A DNA stretch of 64,000 nucleotides. It comes from Cyanoderma ruficeps. Its lineage: Eukaryota; Chordata; Aves; Passeriformes; Timaliidae. Made by a program: the position numbers and the translations under genes. This document shows, piece by piece, positions 11,497 through 23,800 of this stretch (positions within the stretch are counted from its first letter, which is position 1; each line of letters begins with the position of its first letter). Location: positions 18,678,239 to 18,742,238 of the forward strand of contig VZDJ01004378.1 in the NCBI GenBank assembly GCA_008694505.1, given 5' to 3'. The notes beneath the pieces were generated by a model that worked only from the letters and a program-made list of their open reading frames with translations, searched no databases and was not told the DNA's origin.

Positions 11497-11825
11497 TACT
11501 GAGCTGATTTATGTCCAGTACATAAAGGGACATACAAGACTGGAGAAGGACTTCACAAGGACATGTGGTGGCAGGACAAGGGGAAATGGCCTTAAACTGC
11601 ATATGATTTAGATTAGGTATTAGGAGAAACTCTTTACTATAAGGATGGTGAGGCACTGGGACAGGTTGCTCAGAGAGGTTATGGATTCCCCATCCCTGGA
11701 GGTGTTCAGGGCCCAGTTGGATGGGGATCTGAGTAACCTGGATAGTGGAAGATTCCCTGCCCACATTGGCATGATAGGAACTACGTGATCTTTAAGGTCC
11801 CTTCCCCAATTATTCTATGATTCTA
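11497..11825 (+). mobile_element. CR1 LINE, 3'-end fragment
   Basis: The segment runs through the familiar CR1 3' end: CAGTACATAAAGGG, GGCAGGACAAGGGGAAATGG, GGTTGCTCAGAGAGG, a CCCCATCCCTGGAGGTGTTC block, TTTAAGGTCCCTTCC, then the ATTCTATGATTCTA tail. It is 5'-truncated, as most CR1 copies are, with small deletions (for example near 11595-11610). It carries no intact reading frame. The minus-strand frame across it (11429-11764) is a shadow of the repeat. Confidence 0.92.
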
Positions 11826-14520
11826 GCAATCTGTATCTGTGGATTAAGAACTAAGCATGTGTATTTTGTTCAGACTAAAGAATTTTGGAGAATTCACAAA
11901 GAGCTGTGGGTAACTCCAAGGTCTTACCAAAAGTCTTAGAAGTTTAAGATCTTAAAAATCATGAAAATTGTCAAAAAAAATTAATTCAAGACTGAGACAG
12001 TGCTAAGCAAGCAGTAGATGAGTGGATACTTTCAATAATGGATTTAAAAACTATACATCACCACACAAACAGTACCATGAAACTGACTCAAAAGAAGAGG
12101 TAGGAGTCCCACAGAAAGCAACTGTGTATTTTCAGGAAAGATGCCTGGGTTGTCATTCAAGCATACAGAAACAGAGAGACTGAATTTAACTAAACCAACA
12201 GTTTCTAACTTCTGAGTGTTTGAATTTATAATCTACACAATATTTTCACACAGCACTTTTTAAAAATTTTTTGCAGTATTATTTATAAACAGCCCAATTC
12301 TGCCAGATTTGGAAGAGCACCTAGCAGCAAAGAGGATTTGTATCATTGGGCTTCAGCAGATAAATCACTTTTCCAAAACATTATGGAGTTGCATGCATTT
12401 ACATAAAATTTTAGAAACAGATAAACTGATATTTAAATTAAACCAGAGGCTTGGAGGAAGGTAGTCATGGAAGCATTCTCCTTTTTCTTGTTTTGAAAAG
12501 CTAAGATAGTTTTCAACAGTTTTAAAAATTTGTGTATGCCCTTACATGACAAATAAAGGTGAAAAGAGTTTAATTTTTAGCAAAGTGTTCTTCATATAAG
12601 CAGTATAGTTTATATCCCAATGATTATTTTGTTATCCTTGCATTTAAAGTTGTAAGCAAAATGCTAATGGACAAAAATTCGTTTATAAATTAATAAAGTG
12701 CAACACTTTTTTCAGTACTATTATTGTAGGAGAAGAGGAAATTGTAAGAAAATAAGATCCCTGGGGCATGAAGTTCAAATATTTTGTGAAGCAGAAAACA
12801 AATTACCTGACTGGAGAAGATGGCCGCACAGAATAGTGTGAGCACAGATATCTGTGAGTTCTTTTCTATAAGCAATACTTTGGCTTGAATAAATGTCTTG
12901 TACTGTCAAATCTCACTGCTGTGACTGTTTTATATGCCCTATTCCAGTCTATGCAACATATTGAGGTTAATGGCCAATACAGTCACTGTTCCTTATGCAG
13001 TAAATTACTTTATTTTCATCTTTAGGTTCTCTGAGGAGTAACACAAGCATAAAGCATATATGAAATATAGTTCTATTAGAGGACTTAACTAAATTATGAA
13101 GTAGAAAAGCTGCCAGATCTGTAGGATGATGCCTTTTATATTTTTAAATGTAACAAAACTATAAGGCTGCAGGTTTCTTTCTAAAAGGTTAAACCAAAAA
13201 TCCACAGCTGCATACCTCAATAAAATACAAAAGTAATAAATATATATATATAAATATTTAATGCCAGAAAACAGGTGCTTCTAAAAGCTGAGCATTTCAG
13301 GACAAACTCTTTAAAAATCTTCTTAAAATGGCTTCATTCCTCCAACAAATTTATATGAAGCAATGTTATGACAACCATACAAAAAGATGACAACAGGACT
13401 TTTGAAGTAATCTTTACACTAGTAGGTTATTATAGCCAGTGTTTCTATATTTGTATGCAAATGCCAGCTAAACTACTTTGCAATTCCGTAACTTCTTGTG
13501 GCCTAATTTCTAAACAGAAAATGGGTTACATAACATAACAGCCGGAAATAGACTTTCTCCTTGCTTTCATTTTTATTAATTTTTGTATCAAATAAATCCC
13601 AGGCTCTTCAATTAATTACTAAAGATTTGAATGTTCCTTTTTTACATCATTCAGTAGTGAATGTCATTTACAGTTTTGTGTTTAGATCGTATTTAAAAAA
13701 AAAAAATACCAAAACCACCTTTATATTCAGACACAATGAAATTTTACGGAGTCGATATTGGCATTGCTTCTGTTTAGCCTACTGTTTTTAAAAGAGCTAG
13801 TGGTAGCAATACAATAGGAAGCAGCACTAGCCAGATGCATCTATTGGACACCGGTGCATGTCAGGAAGAGGTAGTCAGCAGACAGCCCTAGCTTTCCTAT
13901 CTACAATAAAAACTGCATGTAATATTTTCCATAACTGAAATAATTCATAGAATTCTTTTTTTCATTATTGTTTTGTTTTGTTTTGTGTGTGTCCATTGAT
14001 GTGTATCCCATTCTAACCAAAATAAACATCATATTTCTGGCCAAATAAGGATCCACACTGTTTTTTGAACTGTATTTCTTGTCTTGTAAGAGATGCAAAA
14101 ATTTGCACTTTTTAGCTTTCTGCATAATGCAGGAAACATTTGGAAAGAATGCAAACAATGTATTGATCCATTTATCAAATCTTACACTTCCATCAAGCCT
14201 CTGGAAAAGACCCTTGTGCCAAAAAGATAGACAAAAATGACATCTGCAATAAAACCTAGTACCCTAACAGTAGCTTAAATCTGAGTCAAACTACAGAAAT
14301 TTTGTGTATATATTTTTAGTCATAAGAAAGTATGCATGAATTATTTATTCAGCACCACTTCCTGCAGCATTATCTAAGCTTTGGAAGTTGTTAACCTCCA
14401 TAACTCTGCAGGGCACTTGCATGGGTGATGTTAAGCATGGGCAGTGTTAAACATTCTTGCCAGCAGTCCAGAAGCAATATCCTTTAATGAGAGATCTTGG
14501 GGAGAAACAATCCTTCCCCT
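11826..14520. other. non-genic AT-rich sequence
   Basis: No gene seen. It contains a short TA run (13240-13253), an A run near 13694 and GTTTT repeats near 13972. The open frames are short and have no recognisable product. Confidence 0.55.
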
Positions 14521-14521
14521 T

Positions 14522-14543
14522 GCAGCAGCAGCAGCAGCAGCAG
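14522..14543. repeat. (GCA)7 microsatellite
   Basis: Seven exact GCA units plus one G. The minus-strand frame across it (14431-14784) shows a poly-Ala run from this repeat, has no other recognisable feature, and is probably not a gene. Confidence 0.95.
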
Positions 14544-14691
14544 TAGGGTGCAATAAACCCCTCAACATGGAGCATCTGGCATTCTGATGCCTGTGGGAGT
14601 GACTCTGAGGTCCCTCAGCACAAGGGGAACCCCAAAGGCAACCGCCATCAAAGATACTTATGTCACCGGCAAAAGATTCACCAGCTGGTTG

Positions 14692-14760
14692 AGGAGAAAA
14701 TAAAAGAAAAAGAAAAAAAAAATCAAACCAAAACAAAACCAAAAAAACCCCAAATAAAAT
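14692..14760. repeat. A-rich simple tract
   Basis: Mostly A with interspersed G, then C (AAAAGAAAAAG followed by CAAAACCAAAA-type units). It could be the decayed poly-A tail of a retroposed sequence, but no parent was recognised to its left. Confidence 0.75.
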
Positions 14761-15210
14761 TTTAGTATTGCATTCATACTGCAAGCTAAATAACTAAATA
14801 TTTTTTGCATCAATATGGATTATATATTTAAAGGAGCATTTAAGAAAGGATAAATATGGATGTTTAGATTAACTTAGTAATGACAGTATTAATATGACAC
14901 ATATCCTTTTGATTAAGTAGGTCAAAACAATCTCATGGCTGTACTTAGTAGTTCTAATTACCGTCACAGTTCCATCTAGAGTCCCTGAAAATTGTGTGGA
15001 CTTTTCCATTATTTGTACATGGCAAATATTTTATTTTTCTATTAAATTGTCAATTTTCACTGTTCAGTGGGAGAGTGGTCATCCTGGGGCTTAGTGAGAC
15101 TGTGCTGAATAAATGTGTCAATGAAATGCGATAGCCAGTTGAAATAGTGAGGTGGAATATAAATAACAATTTTAAAATTTGATGAAAATATGATACACTT
15201 TTATCCTGTA
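14761..15210. other. non-genic AT-rich sequence
   Basis: Nothing recognisable between the A-rich tract and the tetranucleotide array. Confidence 0.55.
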
Positions 15211-15239
15211 AAAACAAACAAACAAACAAACAAACAAAC

Positions 15240-15285
<46 letters not shown>

Positions 15286-15295
15286 GCTAACTAAC
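15211..15295. repeat. compound tetranucleotide array (AAAC)n-(AACT)n
   Basis: About eight AAAC units pass without a break into about thirteen AACT units, one of them changed to AGCT near the right end. The abrupt unit switch suggests that one substituted unit expanded inside an existing AAAC array. Confidence 0.97.
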
Positions 15296-16609
15296 AAGGC
15301 TGTCCTGGGTTCTTTCTTGTGCTGTTCAGTTACAAGCCCATCCTTATTCTTCATAGAATCCTACCATATGCAGAAGGCTACCCAACAGTCTTCTGAACAA
15401 TTGTTTTAAGTGGATATTAAGAAGAAAATATTATGTTTTCCCTCATCAATATTCTCCCAGTGTTGAGGAGTTACTCAGCCAGACCTTGTTAGATAAAAGA
15501 ATATTGAATATAATGGATAGAAACAGGAACACTCTTGATCCTAGGATGATGTTAATTGATGCAGACCAGGAAGCTGAAGGATAGAGAAAACTTTCTGTGT
15601 TCTTTAATTTTGTCTGTAACTTAACTGTGGAAATCTATATCTTAAAAAGCCTTGAAAGAAACTATGCTAAAATGTTTATTCTTTCTATAAAGCAAAACTA
15701 AGTAGTTCTAAAACATATTTATTTAACACAATCTTATTTTTACTACCACTCTGACTGGAAGCCAAAACAGAGTAGGTTTGCTTTCTTTTACTCTTCACTA
15801 GATATTTACATAGCCGGCCTATTTCAGAACTTTTTAAACATTTATTGGTAAGGGAAAACAATTAGTTTGCCCTGATATTTTTTATGGTACAGAAATGGGA
15901 GGAGAGATTGCAGCAAAATCTTTAAACTCTGTGGATGTGATTAATTTAATTCTGTTTTTTCCACATTATATTTTCATATCTTCTCTGTAAATATTGGTTA
16001 TTTATCACTTAGTAATTTAGGCATTATGGAGGTATGGAAGGAGAATGTTAACACTGTCCAACTACTGGTTTCCAATTTAATTTACTTTAATAACCTGCTC
16101 AGTTATTTGGCTAGTCTTCAGAGGACATAAATTAGTCTCATGCTCTCAGTTGCTTCCTGAAAGTACCCATCTATGTGCTGACTACAAAGGGAGCCCTGGA
16201 AGACCAGCTGCCAATTTAGTTGCCTGAATCTAGATGATGCAGTTGAGCTCCTATTGAAGTCAAAGGAAAGACTGATTTAAATTTGCCTGACAATATGTTT
16301 GTTTACAAATGCTAACTCATCCCACAGGTGATATAAAAATTATTGATATAGCTGCAATAGCCATATAATGCTTCCCAAAGGCAATCAGGAATTCTGGAGA
16401 TTGCAGGTAAGCATGTAACAAAAAGACAGTAGGTATGATTTTGTTTATTAGTATTCTGAATAAGAGTAAACAATAAAAGTCATAGAAAAATAAGAACTGA
16501 AGGAGCCTGAAGACCACCACCTGGACTTTCCTTTTGCCCCAGGTCAGAGTGACATTGTGACAGATGCTATTCCTGTCATGGGCTACTCTTGACAAATTGC
16601 CTGAGCTGT
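15296..16609. other. non-genic AT-rich sequence
   Basis: No gene or repeat family recognised. The minus-strand frame 16317-16595 has no domain. Confidence 0.55.
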
Positions 16610-16890
16610 CCTTATAAAGGTTCCAAGATTAAGACTCCACAATTTTCCCAGTCAAATTATTCCATTTCCTCATTATCCATGCTAGTTGAAAGCTTTTACT
16701 GCTTCTTAACCCGAATCCCTTGTGGTTAAGGGATTCCCTACTACTTATCATGCCTACTATGATATGTAGGGAACAATTATTTCTTTACTTTTACAATAGC
16801 CTTTTCCTTGCTTCACTTTAATGTTGCCTCACTGAAGGCAGAAGCAAGAAGGTTGGTAAATACCATCAGACATCTCAGTATCATATGGCA
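16610..16890 (-). mobile_element. old CR1 LINE fragment, reversed
   Basis: Read on the minus strand this follows the CR1 3' portion in heavily mutated form. On the + strand the landmarks are GACTCCACAATTTTCCCAG, AATTATTCCATTTCCTCA, GAAAGCTTTTACTGC, GAATCCCTTGTGG, TTTTACAATAGCC and CATCAGACATCTCAGT, in the order of a reversed CR1. Divergence is much greater than in the copies at 11.5 or 27 kb, so this is an ancient subfamily. No terminal ATTCTATGA tail is present. Confidence 0.75.
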
Positions 16891-19800
16891 ACATCCTTCC
16901 AAACCAGGGAGTAACAGATGAGCATATCTGCCCCTCTTTTTATGACTAAAAGACTGGAATGAATTTTCAGGATATCTGATGTTATTTATAATTCTCCTCT
17001 GTCTCAATTTTTTATATCTCTAATTTCTATTGCTGTCTGTTCTATCCTTTTAGTAATCTGACTTGGTTTCCATTTTCTTTACACCTAAAATGCCAAGTAT
17101 TGAGGATAGAGACTTGAGAAAAAACCCTTTGTCTGTTGATGTTGTGTACTGGCCCAATATCAAAATGCTGTAAAAGGAGCACCTTACATCCCAGCCCTGT
17201 AAATGAACTTGATCTTGAAGGCTCTGGATCCCTTAGTATTACTTAGTTGTAATCCTCCATCTCCATAGCCCCAAAAATGAGGAAGAATGCTAACCCTGTG
17301 CAGTCACACAAATTGTGACTTAAATCTCTATTCCTATTTTCAAATCATGACAGAAAGTATGATGATTTTGAGCTCTGTTTTAGAGGTGAATTTTGAGGAC
17401 TGTTTCTCCTCTTAATAGAGGTCCTATTGTTACCTTTTAAGATGAAGTTCTTTAAAAGAAGTCTTGAGGAAGACACTGAAACTTCCAGAGTTTTGCTTCA
17501 AAAGGCATTTCACATTTGGCAGAAGATCATACTAGATTATTTGCAGAAGTTATATAAAGCCAGGATCTGATTTAGTTATTGTTAATTAGTTTATTAAAAA
17601 CAGTTTTTGACTTGCACTGATTCTCAATCCTTGCAGGAAAATAAGGATGTCATGGTTTCAGTACTGTGTTGAACAATATTTTCAGTCACCCTGGTTGTTC
17701 ACAGAATAATCATCATCTTGGATTGTGATGTCCATGTAGCTGTAGCAAACTCACCACAGACAGAAACAGCAAATTAGTATGGGAAAGAAAAGAATCTTAG
17801 ACAGCAAGATTTCTTGTATGTTTTAAAATAATAGGGAACGTTGTGTTGATATAAGGTAAAAAACAAAAACAAAACCAACACCAAACAAAAATCCCCAAAA
17901 GCTGGTATAAATAGCTACCTTGTCTCAAGCCAGAAGTCTGCTGCAATCGTGGTTTGTCTCTAGCTTGTTTCCATGGAGGGTGGCGTTTCCAGATTCTCCA
18001 CTGTGACAGGCCAGACCACTGGAAGCATCAGCTGACTGCAGCCATCTTCTCAATTCACTGAACGTGCAATCCAGTTTTATACAGGCCCACACAGAATATT
18101 TTTCACTGCTCCTCCATCCAGAATGCTCCTCAATCCTGGCAACTGGCAAGACCATATTTCTGAAAACAGCTCTTCCAGGCAGATTTTGAATTACAAATAT
18201 CACTGTTTTCAGTTTGTCAGCTTGAAGTCAGCCCTAGACATTAACAGGACTATCTAATGCTTGTTTTACATTCGGAGATATATGAATAGATACCTGAGTC
18301 GCAGAAAATCTTGAATGCAATATTTGAATACAAATGTTAAAGATGCAATCTTAATTGTAGCGCTGCATTTAGACACCCAAATGGTAGTAAAGGCATGAAT
18401 CACAGGGACAAACAAATGATGTCAAAACAGAGGGGGAAGTGTGAGCTGAGAAACCGAGAGTAGGTGGCTACCCAGAGGAGAAATAAAGCAGCAGAAAGAT
18501 TTACAGGGTGCTGTCTTAATAACACTTGATACATTGAAATGAAGCATGGATATTTATGTTCTGTGTATTAGGTTTTCCTTGCAATTTCATTTGAATTAAA
18601 TATCCTTTTAGTCAGCCTTTCTAGGTTTGTTACATAGTGCTATTAGTTGGCACCCCTCTGCCAGGATTTAGCTGCACACTTCATTATTTGAAGACTGACT
18701 ATATTGAGTACCGAATCTAGCCTTGGGCAAGAGCAGCTTTTGGGACCTACCAGGTTGAGATTTGTGGGAGTTCATGTGCTTTTCTTTACCAGTTGTGCAG
18801 GAAAGATGAATTTAACTGTGCACTTTGAAATACACAGAGTAATCTTGATTATCTGATCTGTGTGATGAGCCTTTCTGGTTACCTGCTAATTTATGTTGTG
18901 AATCAAGACCTTCAGATAAACAGGATTTTAGTGTAAATAAATAAGAGATAGCTGTCATTAAGTGGTCTTGACTACTTATCTTGCTAAAAGCCATCAGTCC
19001 CATGTTGAATTCATTTCAAGCAATAAGCTATTTCCGTCTTGGCTTTTATCTTCCCATTGGGCCAACTTTTATTATAAGTTCTTATTACAAGCTGGCAACG
19101 TGTCACATGTGAATGAAAACTGATGAGATCAGGATGAGAATAAACTGGGTACCTCAATTAAAGTTTGATTTTAATAGCACTCTTTAGGTAACTTTTCAAA
19201 AGCACTATCCTAGCCTTTATTAAAATTGGCAGAGTCTATCAAAAAAGCAGGTTATTCACCTCTTCATGTTCATCACCTGGGCACAATAAAGATATGCAGG
19301 ATGGCAGAGATGAACAAATGTAACTGAGCATGTTCAGAGACTCTGCAGAAATTCAGGTTTCCAAAAAGTCAACTCAACCAGTTAAAAAAGTTTCCTGATC
19401 ACACTTCTGAGCCTTTACTGAGTGAGCAGCTAAGGCTGCAATTTGAGTACAAATAATGGACTAACCACCAGATAAAGGATACAGCTTTCTTTTCACAACA
19501 TAGGATACACACAGGTTCTTTATTAATTTCTTTTCTATGGTTTCTCCAAACTTTACTAAATTCTGAGATTTATATTTTTCAAAGATCTTATTTTTAATAA
19601 CATATGAAAGTAAAGGGTAAAGAGAATTGAATTTTTAAAGTTAGGTTAACATCTAGGTTAATTTTATTTTTTTGGTACACACTTTTTTTGGTCTGTGTAA
19701 GTTTAAGACTGAGCACTTATAGGCAGATTTTTAAAATTATGCAGGCAGCTTTTAATTTTTTTTAAATTAAAGCCTGAATTTTTGTGCTGCAGTCTCCTAT

Positions 19801-20639
19801 ATATGAATATTTAAAATTTTATAATATTAATGCTTCTTATCTTTCCTTTCTGTTGTGATATTAAAGTCACAATGACTAGATAGTGAACAGATTTTACAGT
19901 ACTGGAAGACATAAAAGTAGATAAATAAGAGACAATAAGAAGATTGTGTCTGTTTCACTGCAAATCATATTTTTATTTATAAATAATTCTTATGTCACTG
20001 AAAACAGATACAGTGTCCACATTTTCCTTATAAACCTGTTATCAGTTCTCCTGTAACCAAAACCACATGCTTAATCTCTAGGTATCTCTTATCTTTCGCA
20101 CTTCCAGACCTTTTTCCAATATTAATGTAAAATAACAGTATTACTGCTCATCTTAATTAAAGAAATTTGAATTATGAAATAAAAAAATAAAACTAGAACA
20201 GAGCCTTTAAACTAAAGACTTCAGACGCTTCAAGTTCTGAAATGATCATGTAGTCAAAATAGTAGTGATACAAGGCTTAAAATATTCAAAGTAAATGAAT
20301 TAATCTCTTTAAAAAGCTTTCTTGAAGCCTCAAATAAAGTGATGTTTCCTGATGTTTCATTTAGGAATGTCCTATTATCTACCCCATAGCTACTCAGTCA
20401 CAGAGCTGTGTTTCTGATGATAAATCCAGCAGGAATTTTGTTGGTTTGGCTTTGGCTTGTTCTAAACGCATTAAAATAAAATCTTTTTTGTTAATTTAGA
20501 AAATTATGTTCTCTGCTGGAAATATTCAAATAGGATTCCTAGCAGTTTGATTTAAAGCAGATTCTTCATGTATACCATCTAACCTAATGTTGTTTTTGGT
20601 TTTTTTTTTAAATAAAATAAGATTAAGATTAAATTATTA
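16891..20639. other. long non-genic AT-rich stretch
   Basis: About 3.7 kb without a recognised gene. An A-rich CAAAA-type tract lies at about 17858-17895. A GC-richer patch at about 17930-18200 holds a 92-codon minus-strand frame with no recognisable domain. Otherwise it is AT-rich and unstructured. Confidence 0.55.
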
Positions 20640-20830
20640 CAATTTGAATAGCAGCACACATTTTTCATGTCAACTATTTGTCATTTGATTGACAGACCTA
20701 CCATAAAAATGTCAGATTTAATGATGACTTAGTTTAAACCCACAAATTTTCACAGTAATATATTTTCTATATTTGCAAATAATTTAAATGCAAATACATC
20801 AACGAGTAAGACTACACACTTTCATTTTAA
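20640..20830. promoter_or_regulatory. candidate regulatory element with homeodomain, POU and PBX-MEIS motifs
   Basis: Within 190 bp lie TGATTGACAG (20686-20695, the PBX-MEIS composite site), ATTTGCAAAT (20771-20780), the POU octamer ATGCAAAT (20788-20795), several TTAAT/ATTTA words and TGATGACTTAG, an AP-1-like site. Such clustering is typical of conserved developmental enhancers. In AT-rich DNA individual matches are frequent, so this is a suggestion based on density and on the exact composite and octamer matches. Confidence 0.35.
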
Positions 20831-23800
20831 AAAGTGATGAGAAGTGTTTTATGGTGACTACTAAATCAGTAAAAATATTAAAAGAAGAAATTTTATGATA
20901 TATTTACCTTTCTTCTATACATCAAAGATCTATAAAATATGGTACATACATATGGGGATTTTTCCCTGTACTCAGGCTACCCTGAGACAATGTGCAAGGA
21001 TTAATACAGTATCATAAGGAAGATAACTATCGCTGTCAACCAAAAGCTCTTTTAAGAGTAGAAAAGGATAGAAATTTGAGAAAACTGATTGGTAAACTAG
21101 CAAAAAGAAGAAGAAAAATATGCAAAGCAAGATTAATGTTATTTTCACATTTAAAAAGAACCCATTTTTTCTATTATATCTCTTAATTCAGTCAGAAATT
21201 ATTTGATGACATTTTCTCATTGATGTGAAAATATATGTGCTTCCTGGAATTGTGCTAATTTTTTCGAAGGAGTCGTTTAGAGCAAAAAAAAAAGAGTTAG
21301 ACTCAAAATATTCACTGTCTTGACATTTGGGGTATGAAATGTTTCAGTGTTAGTGTGGAAATCATTCTTAAGTTCAGCACTGTGTTGTGCTTTGACTATG
21401 CTGAAGAAAATGCTTTGTTCCAAAACCAATCATAGCATGCATTTTTTTAAGCAATACACATTTATGGAGTTTTGAAAATGGAATAAAAATCATATAAAAG
21501 AAGAAATAGAATTGAGCTTTATTTTATTTAGCTGTCCACTGTGTGCCTTCCCAAACACTCAGGCATTTTTTTGCTGTCTACATCCTGTTCTGTGTTTTGA
21601 AGTTGAACATTTTGTTGAACATTTGAGGAATCAAGAAAGGAGAATCTCTCAGCAGAGTGGACATTCCCACACACACAAAATCCCTGTAACAATGTTTTTT
21701 TTCAGTTCAGCCAACGTAAAGCACACTTTGCCTTCACCATGTTGAGCAACTCATCCAGAGGAGGAGTCCCCTTTGCTGAGCTATTGGCATTGAACAGAGA
21801 ATTTTACCCAAACCTGCTCATATGTATTTTCGCAGCTCTGAGAATGTCCTGCTTGATCTTTGCAGGCTTTTTCTCCACATTCCTTAAACATGTCCAGAGT
21901 GGCTTAGTTTATTCATGCTGGTTTGACAGCTGGAAGAAAATATATTGTTTTTCTTTATTGCACCACGGATCAGCTTCAAATGAGCTCATAGGCATTCTTA
22001 GCATTACTTGAGAGCTTAGTGAGATAATGGTTTTAAAATCTTCAACAAACCAGTATCCAGAAGATAATACACTTCATAAAACCACTGACTTCATCTTACC
22101 ACTGTTTAAATCCCTCTAGCATTTAGAGAAATTGGTGTCATTTTTTTCCAATAAAATAACATTTGTAAGGTGTTAAAAGTTCATTTTAAAGTACTGTTGA
22201 TGTAGTTCACAGGAATTTGCCTTAATAGCTTTTGTAATCCCTGGGTGAAAAAGCAGACCATTTGCTTTAGCAGATTATCTGTTTGGTTGGGGTTTTTTTC
22301 CAAATAGAAAGCTGTGGAAGGGATTTAGTTTACTGACAAAGCAAAAAAGTAAAGTAATTTCATTAACTATGTTAATTTGGATTTCCCTAGAAAAAAATAC
22401 CAAACTATGGTTTATTACATTTTCAATTACAATTAATCTATTTTTGAAATTCTAATTAAACGCCTGAGTGGCAAAAATATTGTGTGATTTTGTAGTTTTT
22501 GTTAAGAGAGAAGTGTAATGTACATTTTATGTTTTCCAAATTTGAAGTTACTTAGCAGATTCTATTGCAGAATTGCATTCCTGATACTGGGCTTGAAATA
22601 CAGCATTTATTGCTCTCTTTTGAGAACATAATGTTTTTAACATAAAGTTTTGCTTTCAGGGTCCTTTCTGGGAGAGATGATAATGGGTGTGAAAAAGAGT
22701 CTACGTAGACCTTTTAGCTTAATGTACTCACAATGCATCAAAACCATGTAAACTTCCTACTATTCAGATTAGAGTTTGGCCTTTTGAACTTCTACAGGCT
22801 TTCTGCAAATTGCCAGCTGTAAGGGATCCTTCATGAAGAAATCTCTGATTCAGGAAACCAGGCTCAGGGATGTAGGGTATGCAAATACGTGCTTAGAAGG
22901 AAAAGGCATTAGGAAATCGTCTCACTACATATAAGTTCCATGCTGGTACTGTTAATAACATTGCTTCTGATGAAATAAATTGTGATTCTTTCACCTCAAT
23001 CTCTTGTTAAAGATTTTTGACAGAGATATTAGATGCACAGAGGATAAATACACACCATAATCAGAATTTAAGTGATTTCCAACCTAAGACATGGGGAATT
23101 GCAAAGAAAAAGGATTATTTACTCTTACATGTCTTTCCCATGTAAGTTTTGAAGAATTCTTTACATGAGAAAAGACCAAAACATAAAAAGTAGAATAAGA
23201 GTGGAAGAAAAATAGGCCAGGTTAGAAGTTCAAGTGCTTTATCTCACAAGCACGTACCCTTAGGAGTTCTGTTACATACAGTAATGTCTGCCATTGCATG
23301 AAACAAAATACTGATTCATAATTCTATAATGGAATACTTTCTGGTGTTGAGAATACAGAGAATGCAAAATAAGGACATTCATTAAAACACATCTTTCCAG
23401 CTTATGTAGCAAATAAAAAGAAATATATAGTAATCATTGAATTTCTGGAGTAGTGTTAAAACAGTCGAGGCATCTTTTCAGACAGCTACATCAGTGAGCA
23501 TGGCTTCCTCATATTGAGATTGATTCCAGATATTTAAAAGTTTCATTGACATGTTCAAATTGATACATTATGCATTACTCCTTCCCTCGTCAGCCTGTTG
23601 CTGAGCCAAGACAGAGCCGCTTTGCGTGTCTGAAATTCCATGTCACCTTCTCTCTGATTTATTATAAGGCAGTAAATTCCTGAGCTTGGAGAAGTCAGAA
23701 GATATCTTCTTCGTGCCTAGTACTATGGGCTTGCAGTATGTAAGATCTGCATCTTAGGCTCTTGATAATTCTCATGGCAAAACATTGGGAAATGAGTCTT

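Noticed and set aside
11429..11764. 111-codon minus-strand frame
   Set aside because: It lies almost wholly within the reversed reading of a CR1 3' end.
14431..14784. 117-codon minus-strand frame with a poly-Ala run
   Set aside because: The Ala run comes from the (GCA)7 microsatellite and its first part from the A-rich tract. No domain is visible.
15211..15295. CRISPR-like regular array
   Set aside because: The units are 4 bp with no spacers; it is a microsatellite.
17641..17680. TGTCATGGTTTCAG, similar to a songbird LTR start
   Set aside because: No matching CA end, TATA or AATAAA order, or target duplication was found downstream.
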